This document shows, in pieces, positions 8,550 to 17,576 of a stretch of DNA of 64,000 nt (position 1 is its first letter; every line of letters starts with the position of its first letter). A program made the position numbers and the translations under genes. Source of the stretch: Pseudomonas marginalis (GTDB taxonomy: Bacteria > Pseudomonadota > Gammaproteobacteria > Pseudomonadales > Pseudomonadaceae); the NCBI RefSeq assembly GCF_008692035.1, contig NZ_VTFG01000002.1, positions 1-64,000 on the forward strand, given 5' to 3'. The notes below the pieces were generated by a model. That model saw only the letters and a list, made by a program, of their open reading frames with translations, made no database searches and was not told the DNA's origin.

Positions 8550-9323
8550 CTAAAGCGAGTGAAAGATGTATTCAGTCTGTGCACGAAGATCCAGTTCAAC
8601 ACCTGCCCCCTGCAGACGAGTGTGAAGGTCTGCATCATCGACGCGGACTTTCCAGGACACATTGGCCGGTACGTCGCCTCCCGCGCGAACGAGACTGATG
8701 GCCTGCTGCAATTGCGCACGGTCGGCTAAGTAAACAGCCAGCGCGTTGCCTTTCCAAGCGGCAACACTTATCCCCAGCGCCGCGCAGACTGAAACTTTTG
8801 CCTTGGCATCGTCGCGGTCAGCCTGCCGGGAGCGTTGAATCTGATCCTCCAGGACAGGATCAACTACACGGTCAGACCATAGTACCTCTCCCGACTCCCA
8901 GACTTCCGGCGGGCAGACCTTTTCTTCGGGGCGCAGGGTTAGAAATGGATTGATTTCCATCGGATAGATTCGACACACCAGCGGTCGATCTTCATAGATC
9001 GTGCAGCGATTATCCTCCCCTAGACTTGGACACTGGGTCAGTGCGTTACCCGCAAAAATGGCAATGACCTGAATACGTGCCTCTCCACTGGCCACATCGA
9101 CCGCGCGTTGCACGCTGTGGTTGTAGTGCCCTGGCAACGGGAAGACTGATGTGTCGAAAGCTTCGAGTATGACTGCGACGTTACCACCGCGATTTAACCA
9201 TTCCTCGGCCTCTTGAAGCGTCAGAGGGATAAGACGTTCTTTACAGCAAGTTCCACACCCATTGCAGGTAAACCGCGTGACGTTGTTTTTCATGGGCGTC
9301 ACTGATTGGCTTATAGGTGTCAT
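8550..9323 (-). CDS. YkgJ-family cysteine cluster protein
   Basis: The product (257 residues) belongs to the YkgJ/UPF0153 zinc- or iron-binding cysteine-cluster family, whose biochemical role is not established. The family signature is clear: CNGCGTCCKE near residue 22, CPSLGEDNRCTIYEDRPLVCRIYPME in the middle, and a further CPPE. I place the start at the ATG at 9323 (MTPISQSVTPMKNN), with AGGA about eight bases upstream; a TTG two codons earlier is possible. It converges on hxcW and has no obvious functional partner. Confidence 0.8.
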   Translation of the reverse strand: MTPISQSVTPMKNNVTRFTCNGCGTCCKERLIPLTLQEAEEWLNRGGNVAVILEAFDTSVFPLPGHYNHSVQRAVDVASGEARIQVIAIFAGNALTQCPSLGEDNRCTIYEDRPLVCRIYPMEINPFLTLRPEEKVCPPEVWESGEVLWSDRVVDPVLEDQIQRSRQADRDDAKAKVSVCAALGISVAAWKGNALAVYLADRAQLQQAISLVRAGGDVPANVSWKVRVDDADLHTRLQGAGVELDLRAQTEYIFHSL

Positions 9324-9567
9324 GATCAATCCTGTTTCTCGCTTCCAAACTTCCAGTAGAGGCGATGGTTAAAGAAACCAATGATATAGGCTGTATACCT
9401 GGCTTCAATCAGGCACTGAATCCCTACCTGGTATACTTGAACACCCCTTCCCATGACAGGTCGCCACCGCTTGCCAGATCGCTCGGCATCATCCGTGGCG
9501 ACGCCGTATCACCCGGACTCCGGGCCTCTACGACTCGCACGTAGATGCCCGAAATCCGGTCCAAGGC

Positions 9568-10686
9568 TTAAACCAATTCGGCTAAAGAGGCCGGATTGAA
9601 GCCCTTCAGATCTGCGTAATCGCCTTTTTCCACTTTGGCGACCCAATCCTTGTCACTCAGCAGAACACGCCCTACTGCGATCAGATCAAACTCTTCGCGC
9701 TCCATTCGCTCGACAAGCCGATCCAGGCTCGCAGGGGTCGATCCCTTGCCGGCGAATGCGTGAGTAACATCATTATCCAGCCCGACCGAACCGACGCTGA
9801 TGGTCGTGGCGCCAGTGACTTTCTTCACCCAGCCCGCGCAGTTCAGCCCGTTCTCACCATCAATTTCGGGGAACTCAGGGTCCCAGAAGCGTCGCTGCGA
9901 GCAATGCAGAACATCCACACCCGCTTCAACCAGCGGCAGCAGCCAGTCTTCCATCAGTGCAGGCGTCTCGGCGAGGCGCACCCCGAAGTCCTGCTGCTTC
10001 CATTGACTGACGCGCATGATGATGGGGAATTCGGGCCCGACCGCATGACGCACAGCAGACACGATCTCAGCGGCAAAACGGGAGCGCTCTTTGATCGTCG
10101 GTCCGCCATAACGATCGGTGCGCAGATTGGTGCCGGCCCAGAAGAACTGATCGATCAAATAACCATGCGCCCCATGGATCTCAACGGTGTCGAAACCCAG
10201 GCGCCTGGCATCCGCCGCCGCCTGGGCGAACGCAGCAACTGCGTCTGCAATATCCTCCTCGCTCATCGCCACACCGCGAGGGACGTTTGGCGAATCGAGG
10301 CCAGACGGGCTTTCAACCGGCGCATCAGGCTCCCAGCCGCTGACGTCACGCACTGCGCCGGTGTGCCAGAGTTGCGGCCCCATACGGCCCCCGGCAGCGT
10401 GAACAGAATCGATCACGTTCTTCCATCCGGCCAGCGCTGCTTCACCGTGAAAAAAAGGAATACCGGGACCGTTACGTGAAGCGGGACGATTAATGACGGT
10501 GCCTTCTGACAAAATCAATCCGACCCGACCCTCAGCCCGCCGCCGGTAGTAGGCAGCGCTACCTTCACCAGGGATGCCCTCTGGGGAAAATTGCCTGGTC
10601 ATCGGCGACATGACAATCCGGTTTTTCAGTTCAAGCGAGCGGATGGAAAGAGGACGAAATAAAACGCTGGTATCTGGGTTTGACAT
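9568..10686 (-). CDS. NADH:flavin oxidoreductase of the Old Yellow Enzyme family
   Basis: This is an FMN-dependent ene-reductase that would reduce activated C=C bonds. The start at 10686 (MSNPDTSVLFRPLSIRSLELKNRIVMSPMTR) follows a good GGAG and gives 372 residues. The N-terminal KNRIVMSPMTR, the VEIHGAHGYLIDQFFW substrate/FMN region, and RYGGPTIKERSRF are OYE hallmarks. The C-terminal LIAVGRVLLSDKDW is the phosphate-binding end of the barrel. It is divergent from an HxlR regulator and shares a 13-base upstream element with the aldehyde dehydrogenase at 11427, so the three probably form one stress or detoxification regulon. Confidence 0.9.
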   Translation of the reverse strand: MSNPDTSVLFRPLSIRSLELKNRIVMSPMTRQFSPEGIPGEGSAAYYRRRAEGRVGLILSEGTVINRPASRNGPGIPFFHGEAALAGWKNVIDSVHAAGGRMGPQLWHTGAVRDVSGWEPDAPVESPSGLDSPNVPRGVAMSEEDIADAVAAFAQAAADARRLGFDTVEIHGAHGYLIDQFFWAGTNLRTDRYGGPTIKERSRFAAEIVSAVRHAVGPEFPIIMRVSQWKQQDFGVRLAETPALMEDWLLPLVEAGVDVLHCSQRRFWDPEFPEIDGENGLNCAGWVKKVTGATTISVGSVGLDNDVTHAFAGKGSTPASLDRLVERMEREEFDLIAVGRVLLSDKDWVAKVEKGDYADLKGFNPASLAELV

Positions 10687-10741
10687 TGGATGGACTCCAT
10701 TTGCTTTTGGAAACCATATAAGTATATTTTGTAAACTAAAT

Positions 10742-10754
10742 GTCAATTAGGCAC
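10742..10754 (-). promoter_or_regulatory. Shared 13-base promoter/operator element, ene-reductase copy
   Basis: On the minus strand this reads GTGCCTAATTGAC, and its end forms the TTGACA of a plausible -35 box with TACTTA 16 bases further on. The identical 13 bases occur in the same orientation relative to the next gene at 11226-11238. GTATACCT lies close by in both copies. It is a candidate HxlR binding site. Confidence 0.6.
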
Positions 10755-10788
10755 CTAGAATCGCCTAGGTATACATGAGGAAACTTCG

Positions 10789-11172
10789 ATGCTGGAATTA
10801 AAGCCGCAATGTTTTTCGTCGGAGTGCCCAAGCCGGGCGCTGTTCGACCAAATCGCAGACAAGTGGTCGATGATGGTTCTGGCGGTACTTGATGACGGGC
10901 CGCATCGCTTTAACGCCATCAAGCGTCGCCTCGAGGGCGTCACTCAGAAGGCCCTGACACAGTGCCTGCGGCGACTGGAACGAAATGGTCTTGTCTCGCG
11001 CCAGGTCATCTCGTTTTCGCCCGTGGCAGTCCAGTATGAGATCACCCAACTGGGTCGAACACTGCAGCAGCCATTTCGCGAATTGCATAAATGGACGCTC
11101 GACAAATTGCCTGAGGTTGAAACGGCCCGGTTGAAGTTTGACGAGGCCGCGCAGGTAAGCCTGGCGGAGTGA
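10789..11172 (+). CDS. HxlR-family transcriptional regulator
   Basis: This is a small winged-helix regulator of the HxlR/MarR-like type, 127 residues. CPSRALFDQIADKWSMMVLAVLDDGPHRFNAIKRRLEGVTQKALTQCLRRLERNGLVSR shows the classic HxlR helix-turn-helix and wing. Cys residues at 8 and 13 of the protein could be redox or electrophile sensors, as in YodB-type members; that is inference. It lies between, and probably controls, the divergent ene-reductase gene and the downstream aldehyde dehydrogenase gene. Confidence 0.9.
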   Translation: MLELKPQCFSSECPSRALFDQIADKWSMMVLAVLDDGPHRFNAIKRRLEGVTQKALTQCLRRLERNGLVSRQVISFSPVAVQYEITQLGRTLQQPFRELHKWTLDKLPEVETARLKFDEAAQVSLAE

Positions 11173-11225
11173 ATGCCTTCGCAGGTTTGCCCGCGGTATC
11201 CCTGAACCTACCAACGCTACTTTAA

Positions 11226-11238
11226 GTGCCTAATTGAC
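11226..11238 (+). promoter_or_regulatory. Shared 13-base promoter/operator element, aldehyde dehydrogenase copy
   Basis: GTGCCTAATTGAC here is identical to the minus-strand copy at 10742-10754. It sits 188 bases before the dehydrogenase start and contains TTGAC, a possible -35. GTATACCT follows at 11253-11260; the other copy has the same octamer nearby. Confidence 0.6.
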
Positions 11239-11426
11239 TCCAGGTTTATCGCGTATACCTTGTAAGGGTCGCCCAAGATGGCCGCATTTCGATGCCTTAT
11301 TGCGACCTTTGATCAACGCCTCTCTGCGACTCTCGACGATTGGCCAAGCGCCTTCGATATCGACGCGGCAGCGCTGATCCCAACGGCCTGACCTGTTTTG
11401 GAAAGCCCAATATGACGAGGACTAAA

Positions 11427-12854
11427 ATGCGCGAAAATCTTCAGTTTTACATCGATGGCTCGTGGGTGGAGCCCGCTGGCAATATCGTAATGGATGTCAT
11501 TAATCCGGCTGACGAAACGGTTGCCGGCCAGGTTGCGCTCGGCGGCCCCCTCGATGTCGATAAAGCGGTCGCGGCGGCAAGAGCCGCCTTCCAGACGTTC
11601 TCGCAAATATCGGTTGAGGAGCGTCTTGCACTCTTTGATCGAATCATCGCGGCCTACCAGTTGCGCGCACAGGATCTTGCGACAGCAGTGTCCGACGAAA
11701 TGGGCGCACCGCTATGGCTTGCCGAGCAATTGCAAGTCACGGCCGGCCTGGCCCACATTCAAATCGCTCGCGCCGCGTTAGCCAAATACAGTTTCGAACA
11801 CGAGATGGGCACCACTGAGATCGTACGCGAGCCGATTGGCGTTTGTGCGTTGATCACGCCATGGAATTGGCCGCTCAACCAGTTGACCTGCAAGGTGGCC
11901 GCAGCGTTGGCGACAGGCTGCACGATGGTGGTGAAGCCTTCTGAAGTGTCGCCCTTCTCGGCGACGATCTTTACCGAAATCATGCATGATGCCGGTGTAC
12001 CAGCCGGTGTTTTTAATCTGGTACATGGAGACGGCAAAGGTGTTGGCGACGCACTGACGGGCCATCCTGAAGTCGATCTCGTCTCGTTTACTGGATCCAC
12101 CCCCGCCGGCATCCAGGTAGCACGCAATGCTGCACTGACGGTGAAACGCGTACACCAGGAACTGGGTGGAAAGTCGCCGAACATTCTTTTGCCGAGTGCC
12201 GATTTTCCGTCAGCCGTGGCGGCAGGCGTGGCTCAAATGATGCTCAACAGCGGTCAATCATGTAATGCGCCGTCACGGATGCTTGTTCCATTTACACGAA
12301 TGGATGAGGTAGCCAATCTCGCGCGCACGGCGGCAGCGCAGTGGGTTGTCGGACACCCGGCAAGTAACGCGAAAATGGGTCCGGTCGCCTCCGAGGCACA
12401 GTGGCGCAAGATCCAGAACCTGATCCAGGTCGGCATCGAAGAAGGTGCAACGCTGATAACAGGTGGTCTCGGCCGACCCGAAGGGCTCGACACCGGTTTC
12501 TATGTGCAGCCGACCGTCTTCTCCAACGTGACGAATGACATGACTATCGCCCGCGAGGAGATCTTCGGCCCGGTGCTTGTCATCATCGGTTATGCCGATG
12601 AAGCCGACGCCGTGGCGATCGCCAATGACACCGTATTCGGCCTTGCCGCTTATGTTCAAGGCGAACATGCAGCCGCCGAGGCAGTGGCGCGTAAACTTCG
12701 GGCCGGACAAGTCACGCTCAATTATGCCGACATGGATTTGGCGGCCCCGTTCGGGGGATACAAGCAGTCGGGTAACGGTCGTGAATGGGGAGAAGTTGCG
12801 TTCGGCGATTTTCTCGAAACCAAAGCGATCGTCGGCTTTCGCCGGGCGGTGTGA
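11427..12854 (+). CDS. NAD(P)-dependent aldehyde dehydrogenase
   Basis: This enzyme oxidises an aldehyde to the acid with NAD(P). The start at 11427 (MRENLQFYIDGSWVEP) has GAGGA six bases upstream and gives 475 residues, the usual family length. Conserved parts are ITPWNWPLNQLTCKVAAALATGCTMVVKPSE (cofactor), FTGSTPAG, ELGGKSPNI (general base Glu), SGQSCNAPSRM (catalytic Cys) and EEIFGPVLVI. The substrate cannot be fixed from sequence. The shared upstream element links it to the ene-reductase at 9568. Confidence 0.92.
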   Translation: MRENLQFYIDGSWVEPAGNIVMDVINPADETVAGQVALGGPLDVDKAVAAARAAFQTFSQISVEERLALFDRIIAAYQLRAQDLATAVSDEMGAPLWLAEQLQVTAGLAHIQIARAALAKYSFEHEMGTTEIVREPIGVCALITPWNWPLNQLTCKVAAALATGCTMVVKPSEVSPFSATIFTEIMHDAGVPAGVFNLVHGDGKGVGDALTGHPEVDLVSFTGSTPAGIQVARNAALTVKRVHQELGGKSPNILLPSADFPSAVAAGVAQMMLNSGQSCNAPSRMLVPFTRMDEVANLARTAAAQWVVGHPASNAKMGPVASEAQWRKIQNLIQVGIEEGATLITGGLGRPEGLDTGFYVQPTVFSNVTNDMTIAREEIFGPVLVIIGYADEADAVAIANDTVFGLAAYVQGEHAAAEAVARKLRAGQVTLNYADMDLAAPFGGYKQSGNGREWGEVAFGDFLETKAIVGFRRAV

Positions 12855-12868
12855 CATGCCTGCTGCCG

Positions 12869-12908
12869 GCCATGCGGCCATGCGGCCATGCGGCCATGCG
12901 GCCATGGG
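12869..12908. repeat. Tandem 8-base repeat GCCATGCG, five units
   Basis: Four exact GCCATGCG units are followed by GCCATGGG, starting 14 bases after the dehydrogenase stop codon. It is non-coding. The period is not a multiple of three, so length change would not shift a reading frame here. Confidence 0.9.
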
Positions 12909-13099
12909 CAGAGTAACCGTCAAACACCAACCAACCATGCCAGGACATTCGGTTACGCTTTATAAATCGGCACCTATGGCTTAGATGACGTAGCGGTATG
13001 ATCACGTACCGCTACTCACCGTTATTGAGCACGGGGCAGACTTATCAGATGCCCAGGCGCGACTGCGGAAAAGATACCCCTACCATCGGGGTTACTCAC

Positions 13100-13708
13100 T
13101 CATATCGTTTCAGTACCCGAACTATCTTGGCTCTCAGGCCATGTTGACATCGCGACATCAATGAGGCCGCCAAGTACCTGGTTAGTCGCCCCGACTGAAG
13201 GCAGATTTACCACAGCCTGCAGTATTCCGAAGTAATACCAAGCCAGTAGATCCAAATCGACATGCTGCCCTATCTCACCCTCCAACCGGCCATGAGTCAA
13301 AATATCCACAAAAATCTGTCGCTGCTGACAAGCCGCAAAATTCGCGGTTTTCTTTCCTGTGGCAGTGAGGTCTTCTTGCTCAGCGTTACTGCGAGATATC
13401 AGGCAACCAGGCGGACGCTCCACGCCAAATTCCTTCGGAAGAAACTCTCGTAGCAGCGCGTCTATGCTCGCCCTGGAGGTCTGTGCCCGGGTCGATCTCA
13501 TTCGCGTTAATACACGGTCGGTATATAGCTGAAGCGTCTCGTTGAAGAGCCCATCCTTATCATGGAACCGCTGGTACAGGCTTGATCGAGACAACCCCGT
13601 TGCCTCAGTCAGATCGCTGACCGATGCGTTTGCGTACCCATGCCGCCAGAAAACAGCCGTCGCCGCCTTCAGGACTGCACTTTCGTCATATTGCGGTTTA
13701 CCGCTCAT
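13100..13708 (-). CDS. TetR/AcrR-family transcriptional regulator
   Basis: The product has 202 residues. The N-terminal domain YDESAVLKAATAVFWRHGYANASVSDLTEATGLSRSSLYQRFHDKDGLF is a standard TetR helix-turn-helix, and the C-terminal half is a variable ligand domain. It is transcribed divergently from an NmrA-type reductase gene 78 bases away. A 12-base perfect inverted repeat lies in the gap, the expected arrangement for autoregulation and repression of the neighbour. The inducer is unknown. Confidence 0.9.
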   Translation of the reverse strand: MSGKPQYDESAVLKAATAVFWRHGYANASVSDLTEATGLSRSSLYQRFHDKDGLFNETLQLYTDRVLTRMRSTRAQTSRASIDALLREFLPKEFGVERPPGCLISRSNAEQEDLTATGKKTANFAACQQRQIFVDILTHGRLEGEIGQHVDLDLLAWYYFGILQAVVNLPSVGATNQVLGGLIDVAMSTWPESQDSSGTETI

Positions 13709-13727
13709 AAATCCTCCGTTGACAACA

Positions 13728-13766
13728 TGGAACGATCAGACCAGGATACTTGGACTGATCGTTCCA
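13728..13766. promoter_or_regulatory. Perfect inverted repeat, probable TetR operator
   Basis: TGGAACGATCAG (13728-13739) is repeated in perfect inversion as CTGATCGTTCCA (13755-13766), separated by 15 bases. It lies between the divergent tetR (start 13708) and the reductase gene (start 13787) and would overlap both promoters. Confidence 0.8.
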
Positions 13767-13786
13767 CCATATAGGAAGATTTCATC

Positions 13787-14671
13787 ATGCTCAATCAATC
13801 GACCAAACGGACGCAATCACTGAACATCGCCGTTGCTGGCGCGACAGGCCGCGTAGGCAGGCGATTGATCAGTCAGTTAGCGCAAGACCCAGTCACCCTG
13901 CTGGCGCTCACACGGCAAAAATCATCCACCGCTTTTGCCCCAGGGGTGGTCGCTGCCGAGTTGGATTTTGATCAGCCGGCAACGCTCAGAAAAGCGCTTG
14001 CCGGTGTCGAGAAACTGTTCATTGCTCACGGCACTTCACCCCAACAAGTCGCCAACGAGATTGCCCTTATTGACGCTGCCGTAGAAATGGGCGTGCAGCA
14101 CATCGTAAAGCTTTCGGTCATGGGACCTTCGACCCCTATCAATCCATTTGCCTGGCATTCATTGATAGAAGCCCACCTGGGTCAACAACCTATCGCTTCT
14201 ACCGTATTGAGACCTACCACGTTCATGGACGTGCTCAAGCGTGCTGGCAACGCTGTTGCAACGGGCACTTGGGCCGGCGCCGCAGGCCATGGACGTGTGA
14301 ACCTGATAGACACTCGAGATGTAGCGGACTCGGCGCGCATAGCATTACTGGAGGAGGTAGCAGAAGGCTCACAACGTGCGTATCACCTGACAGGGCCGCG
14401 AAACTGGACAATGCCGCAAGTTGCCGAGGAATTATCCAGTCTGTTAGGCCACACAGTCGCCTATACCCATCGGTCTCCAGCCGCACAGCATTCAGCGCTA
14501 GTTGCCGATGGACTCTCCCCGTTTGTAGCCGAGATTCTCGTGGGGCTTGATCGCATCTTCCATGATTCCATACTGACAGAACGAACCTTTACGGTTGAAG
14601 ACCTCACGGGTACCCCACCCCGTTCGCTGTCCGCCTGGCTCCGTGAAAACCTTGAGGCCTTCAAGAAATAG
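13787..14671 (+). CDS. NmrA-like NAD(P)-binding reductase
   Basis: This is an atypical short-chain dehydrogenase of the NmrA/QOR2-like group, 294 residues. The N-terminal Rossmann motif VAGATGRVGRRLI (about residues 16-28) binds NAD(P). LFIAHGTSPQQVANEIALIDAAVEMGVQHIVKLSVMGPS and TVLRPTTFMDVLKR follow the NmrA pattern, with no classical YxxxK pair. An AGGAAG lies before the ATG. It is probably controlled by the divergent TetR; the substrate is unknown. Confidence 0.85.
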   Translation: MLNQSTKRTQSLNIAVAGATGRVGRRLISQLAQDPVTLLALTRQKSSTAFAPGVVAAELDFDQPATLRKALAGVEKLFIAHGTSPQQVANEIALIDAAVEMGVQHIVKLSVMGPSTPINPFAWHSLIEAHLGQQPIASTVLRPTTFMDVLKRAGNAVATGTWAGAAGHGRVNLIDTRDVADSARIALLEEVAEGSQRAYHLTGPRNWTMPQVAEELSSLLGHTVAYTHRSPAAQHSALVADGLSPFVAEILVGLDRIFHDSILTERTFTVEDLTGTPPRSLSAWLRENLEAFKK

Positions 14672-14869
14672 GAACTACCGAGCATTAGAACTCGATAGCA
14701 GACGCACACCTTTTAAATCTCAAACTAGAGGTTGCTGTTCATGAGGGCATTCAAACATCCGGAAGCCAGGGAGTTCATCCTTGAGCGTGTTCTCTATGCG
14801 TTAAGCATCAGTCAGCACAGAAAAACTCGCTGATCTTCCAAGGTGGAAGATGGGAGTAACCTCATCTTT

Positions 14870-15787
14870 TCAAAGCCGCTTCGCCTTCGCCAGCTCAGCG
14901 ATCAGAAAATCCCTGAACGCCGAAACCGCCGCCGGTAGATTGCGCCCAGCCATGCTTTGCAGTTCGATGCGCCGCGCCTGCATGCCTTCATCAAGGATCG
15001 GCAAGCATTGCAACTGCTTGTCCGCCACCTGTTGGTGCAAGGTCATTTCGCTGGCCAGGCTGATGCCTCCCTCTTCACGGACGAAACTGTAGAGCGCGGC
15101 AACGTAATTGGTGGTCAATACCGGGTCGAACAACAACCCCTGGACGCCGCAACAGATGTCGAAGAGTTGCCGTATCGTAGTGTCGGCCTTGGGTAACGCA
15201 ATGGGCCAGGGTTGCAACTCGGCGAGGTTGACAGACTCCCGCCCGGCCAAGGGATGGGCATTGGAGACCACGGCAAAAATCGCCCCGCTCAGGACATGCT
15301 CGACCTTGATTTCCTTTTGCGGCGTCAGGCTGAACGTCATCGCCAGGTCGGCTTCACCGGAGCGAACCTTCTCGGTCGCTTCAGCGGGCGCACAGACCTC
15401 CAACGTAAAATGAATGCCCTGATACTCACGCCTGAACGCGCTGATGCTCCTGGGCATGTATTCCAAGGCAAATCCTTCCGAACAGGCAACATGCACATGA
15501 CCGCGCTGCAAGCCATGCAACTCGGTAATTTCCAGCACCACCTGCTCGGCCTCAAGCTGCGACTTGCGCGCATAAGCCGCCAGTCGCGCCCCCGCCTCGC
15601 TGAGCACCATGCCGCGGGCACGACGCTCAAACAGGCTGGCATCCAGGGCCAACTCAAGCTTGGAAATTTGTCGACTCACCGCTGATGCCGCCACATTCAG
15701 CCGCATTGAGGCCTCGCTGATTGATCCGCATCGCGCGACCTCAAGAAAATAGCGCAGTGCCGTGGACTGCACGCCATACAGCTGCAT
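14870..15787 (-). CDS. LysR-family transcriptional regulator
   Basis: The start at 15787 (MQLYGVQSTALRYFLEVARCGSISEAS) follows GGAG and gives 305 residues. The N-terminal helix-turn-helix (SISEASMRLNVAASAVSRQISKLELALDASLFERRARG) and the C-terminal periplasmic-binding-like sensor are typical of LysR. It is transcribed away from a peptide ABC transporter operon 187 bases off and probably regulates it. The ligand is unknown. Confidence 0.92.
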   Translation of the reverse strand: MQLYGVQSTALRYFLEVARCGSISEASMRLNVAASAVSRQISKLELALDASLFERRARGMVLSEAGARLAAYARKSQLEAEQVVLEITELHGLQRGHVHVACSEGFALEYMPRSISAFRREYQGIHFTLEVCAPAEATEKVRSGEADLAMTFSLTPQKEIKVEHVLSGAIFAVVSNAHPLAGRESVNLAELQPWPIALPKADTTIRQLFDICCGVQGLLFDPVLTTNYVAALYSFVREEGGISLASEMTLHQQVADKQLQCLPILDEGMQARRIELQSMAGRNLPAAVSAFRDFLIAELAKAKRL

Positions 15788-15802
15788 CGGAGCCTCCAAG
15801 GA

Positions 15803-15817
15803 TTGCCTTTTCGGCAA
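15803..15817. promoter_or_regulatory. Short inverted repeat near the LysR start, possible operator
   Basis: TTGCC and GGCAA are separated by five bases, 16 bases upstream of the lysR start codon in the divergent intergenic region. Position and symmetry suit a LysR site, but the arms are short. Confidence 0.35.
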
Positions 15818-15974
15818 AGGAAGTATCGAAATATTGTGCTTGTGGCATTGATAGCCCTTCCCTACATTCGTGTCCAGACCAAAAAAAACAGCGCCCGACC
15901 TTTTCCTCCTCCTTCTACGCATTTGCGATTCGCTGCCCTTTGATTCAACCACTCTCGCCAACGGAGACGACGGC

Positions 15975-17495
15975 ATGGGCATCAAAGGTTTCGCCTGCAG
16001 TATCGCGCTGATGGGCCTTATCAGCAGCTTTCCGGCACATGCCGGCAAAGCCAACGACACCCTGGTTTACGCTTCCGACAGCGAGCCTGAAAACATCAGC
16101 CCCTATCACAACGATTTACGCGAAGGCGTGATTCTCGGCCGGCTGATCTGGGACAACCTGATCTACCGCGATCCCAAAAGCGGCGAATACAAACCCATGC
16201 TGGCCACCAGCTGGAAGCAGGTCGACGACACCACCCTCGACTTTGAGCTGCGCAAGGGCGTCAAATTTCACAACGGCGACGCCTTCACCGCCGACGACGT
16301 GGTGTTCACCCTCAACTACGTGGTGTCGCCCGAAGCGAAAGTCGTTACCGTGCAAAACGTAGACTGGATCAAGGGCGCCGAAAAAACCGGTGACTACAGC
16401 GTCCGCTTGTATTTGAAGAAGCCTTTCCCGCCGGCACTGGAATACCTGTCCAACGCCGTTCCGATGTTTCCCAAGCAGTACTTCGAGAAGGTCGGCCTGG
16501 CCGAATTCAGTCGCAAGCCCATTGGCACCGGGCCGTATAAAGCCGTGTCGGTGGTGGCCGGCGAAGGCGTGACCATGGAGATCAACAAGGACTACTTCCC
16601 GGACAGCCCACAAGGCAAGCCCCATATCAGTCACCTCAAGTTCCGCGTGATCCCGGATGCAGAAACCCGTCTGGCCGAGTTGATGACCGACGGTGTCGAC
16701 TGGACCTGGCGTGTGACCTCGGATCAGGCGGTCGACCTCAAGGGTATGCCGAACCTGACCGTGACCAGTGGCGAAACCATGCGCATCGGTTTCCTGATTC
16801 TTGATGCACGGGGCACCTCCACTGAAAACTCACCGATGAAGAACCTCAAGGTGCGCCAGGCCATCAACCATGCGATCAACCGCAATGCGCTGGCCACGCA
16901 ATTGGTGGGGGGCGAAGCCAAGCCCTTGCAGGTTGCCTGTTATCCCGGCCAGTTCGGTTGCGATACCACTGCGGCCACGGTCTACGACTATGACCCCGCC
17001 AAGGCCAAGGCGCTGCTCGCCGAAGCCGGTTACCCAAATGGCTTCGAGACAGAAATCTTCGCTTATCGCGACCGTGATTACGTCGAAGCCATCATCGGCA
17101 ACCTGCGCGCAGTGGGCATCAACGCCAAGCTGCGCTACTTGAAGTACGCCGCCCTGCGCGATCAGCAACGTGGCGGCAAGGTGCCCATGTCGTTTCAGGC
17201 CTGGGGCTCGTTCTCGATCCTCGACACCTCGGCGTCGGCCGGTACCTGGTTCAAGGGCAATCCGGACGACAATATCAAGGACCCACAAGTCCAGGGCTGG
17301 TTGCAGACCGCCGACAATGCCCTCGACCCGCAAGTGCGCAAGGACAACTACCGCAAGGCCTTGCAGCGCATCAGCGAGCAGGCCTACTGGGCGCCGCTGT
17401 TCAACTACTCGATGAACTACGCCTACACCTCGGAACTCGCGTTCACACCGTACCCGGATGAGCTGCCGCGTTTCGTCGAGTCCACGTGGAAGTAA
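15975..17495 (+). CDS. Peptide ABC transporter substrate-binding protein (family 5)
   Basis: This periplasmic binding protein of the DppA/OppA class should deliver di- or oligopeptides to the importer encoded downstream. I start it at 15975 (MGIKGFACSIALMGLISSFPAHA), a clear Sec signal peptide behind GGAG, giving 506 residues. Family-5 features include LVYASDSEPENISPY, ATSWKQVDDTTLDFELRKGVKFHNGDAFTADDVVFTL and RKPIGTGPYK. The operon also encodes two M20 peptidases, which suggests a peptide or N-acyl amino acid as nutrient. Confidence 0.93.
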   Translation: MGIKGFACSIALMGLISSFPAHAGKANDTLVYASDSEPENISPYHNDLREGVILGRLIWDNLIYRDPKSGEYKPMLATSWKQVDDTTLDFELRKGVKFHNGDAFTADDVVFTLNYVVSPEAKVVTVQNVDWIKGAEKTGDYSVRLYLKKPFPPALEYLSNAVPMFPKQYFEKVGLAEFSRKPIGTGPYKAVSVVAGEGVTMEINKDYFPDSPQGKPHISHLKFRVIPDAETRLAELMTDGVDWTWRVTSDQAVDLKGMPNLTVTSGETMRIGFLILDARGTSTENSPMKNLKVRQAINHAINRNALATQLVGGEAKPLQVACYPGQFGCDTTAATVYDYDPAKAKALLAEAGYPNGFETEIFAYRDRDYVEAIIGNLRAVGINAKLRYLKYAALRDQQRGGKVPMSFQAWGSFSILDTSASAGTWFKGNPDDNIKDPQVQGWLQTADNALDPQVRKDNYRKALQRISEQAYWAPLFNYSMNYAYTSELAFTPYPDELPRFVESTWK

Positions 17496-17576
17496 TACGT
17501 AACCGGGCGCACGGACTCTCGTGCGCCACGGACACGTCCTCACACTTGTCATTCATTGGATATGAGGAAACTTGCC

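Noticed and set aside
12869..12908. Tandem repeats as a CRISPR array
   Set aside because: Units are 8 bases with no spacers.
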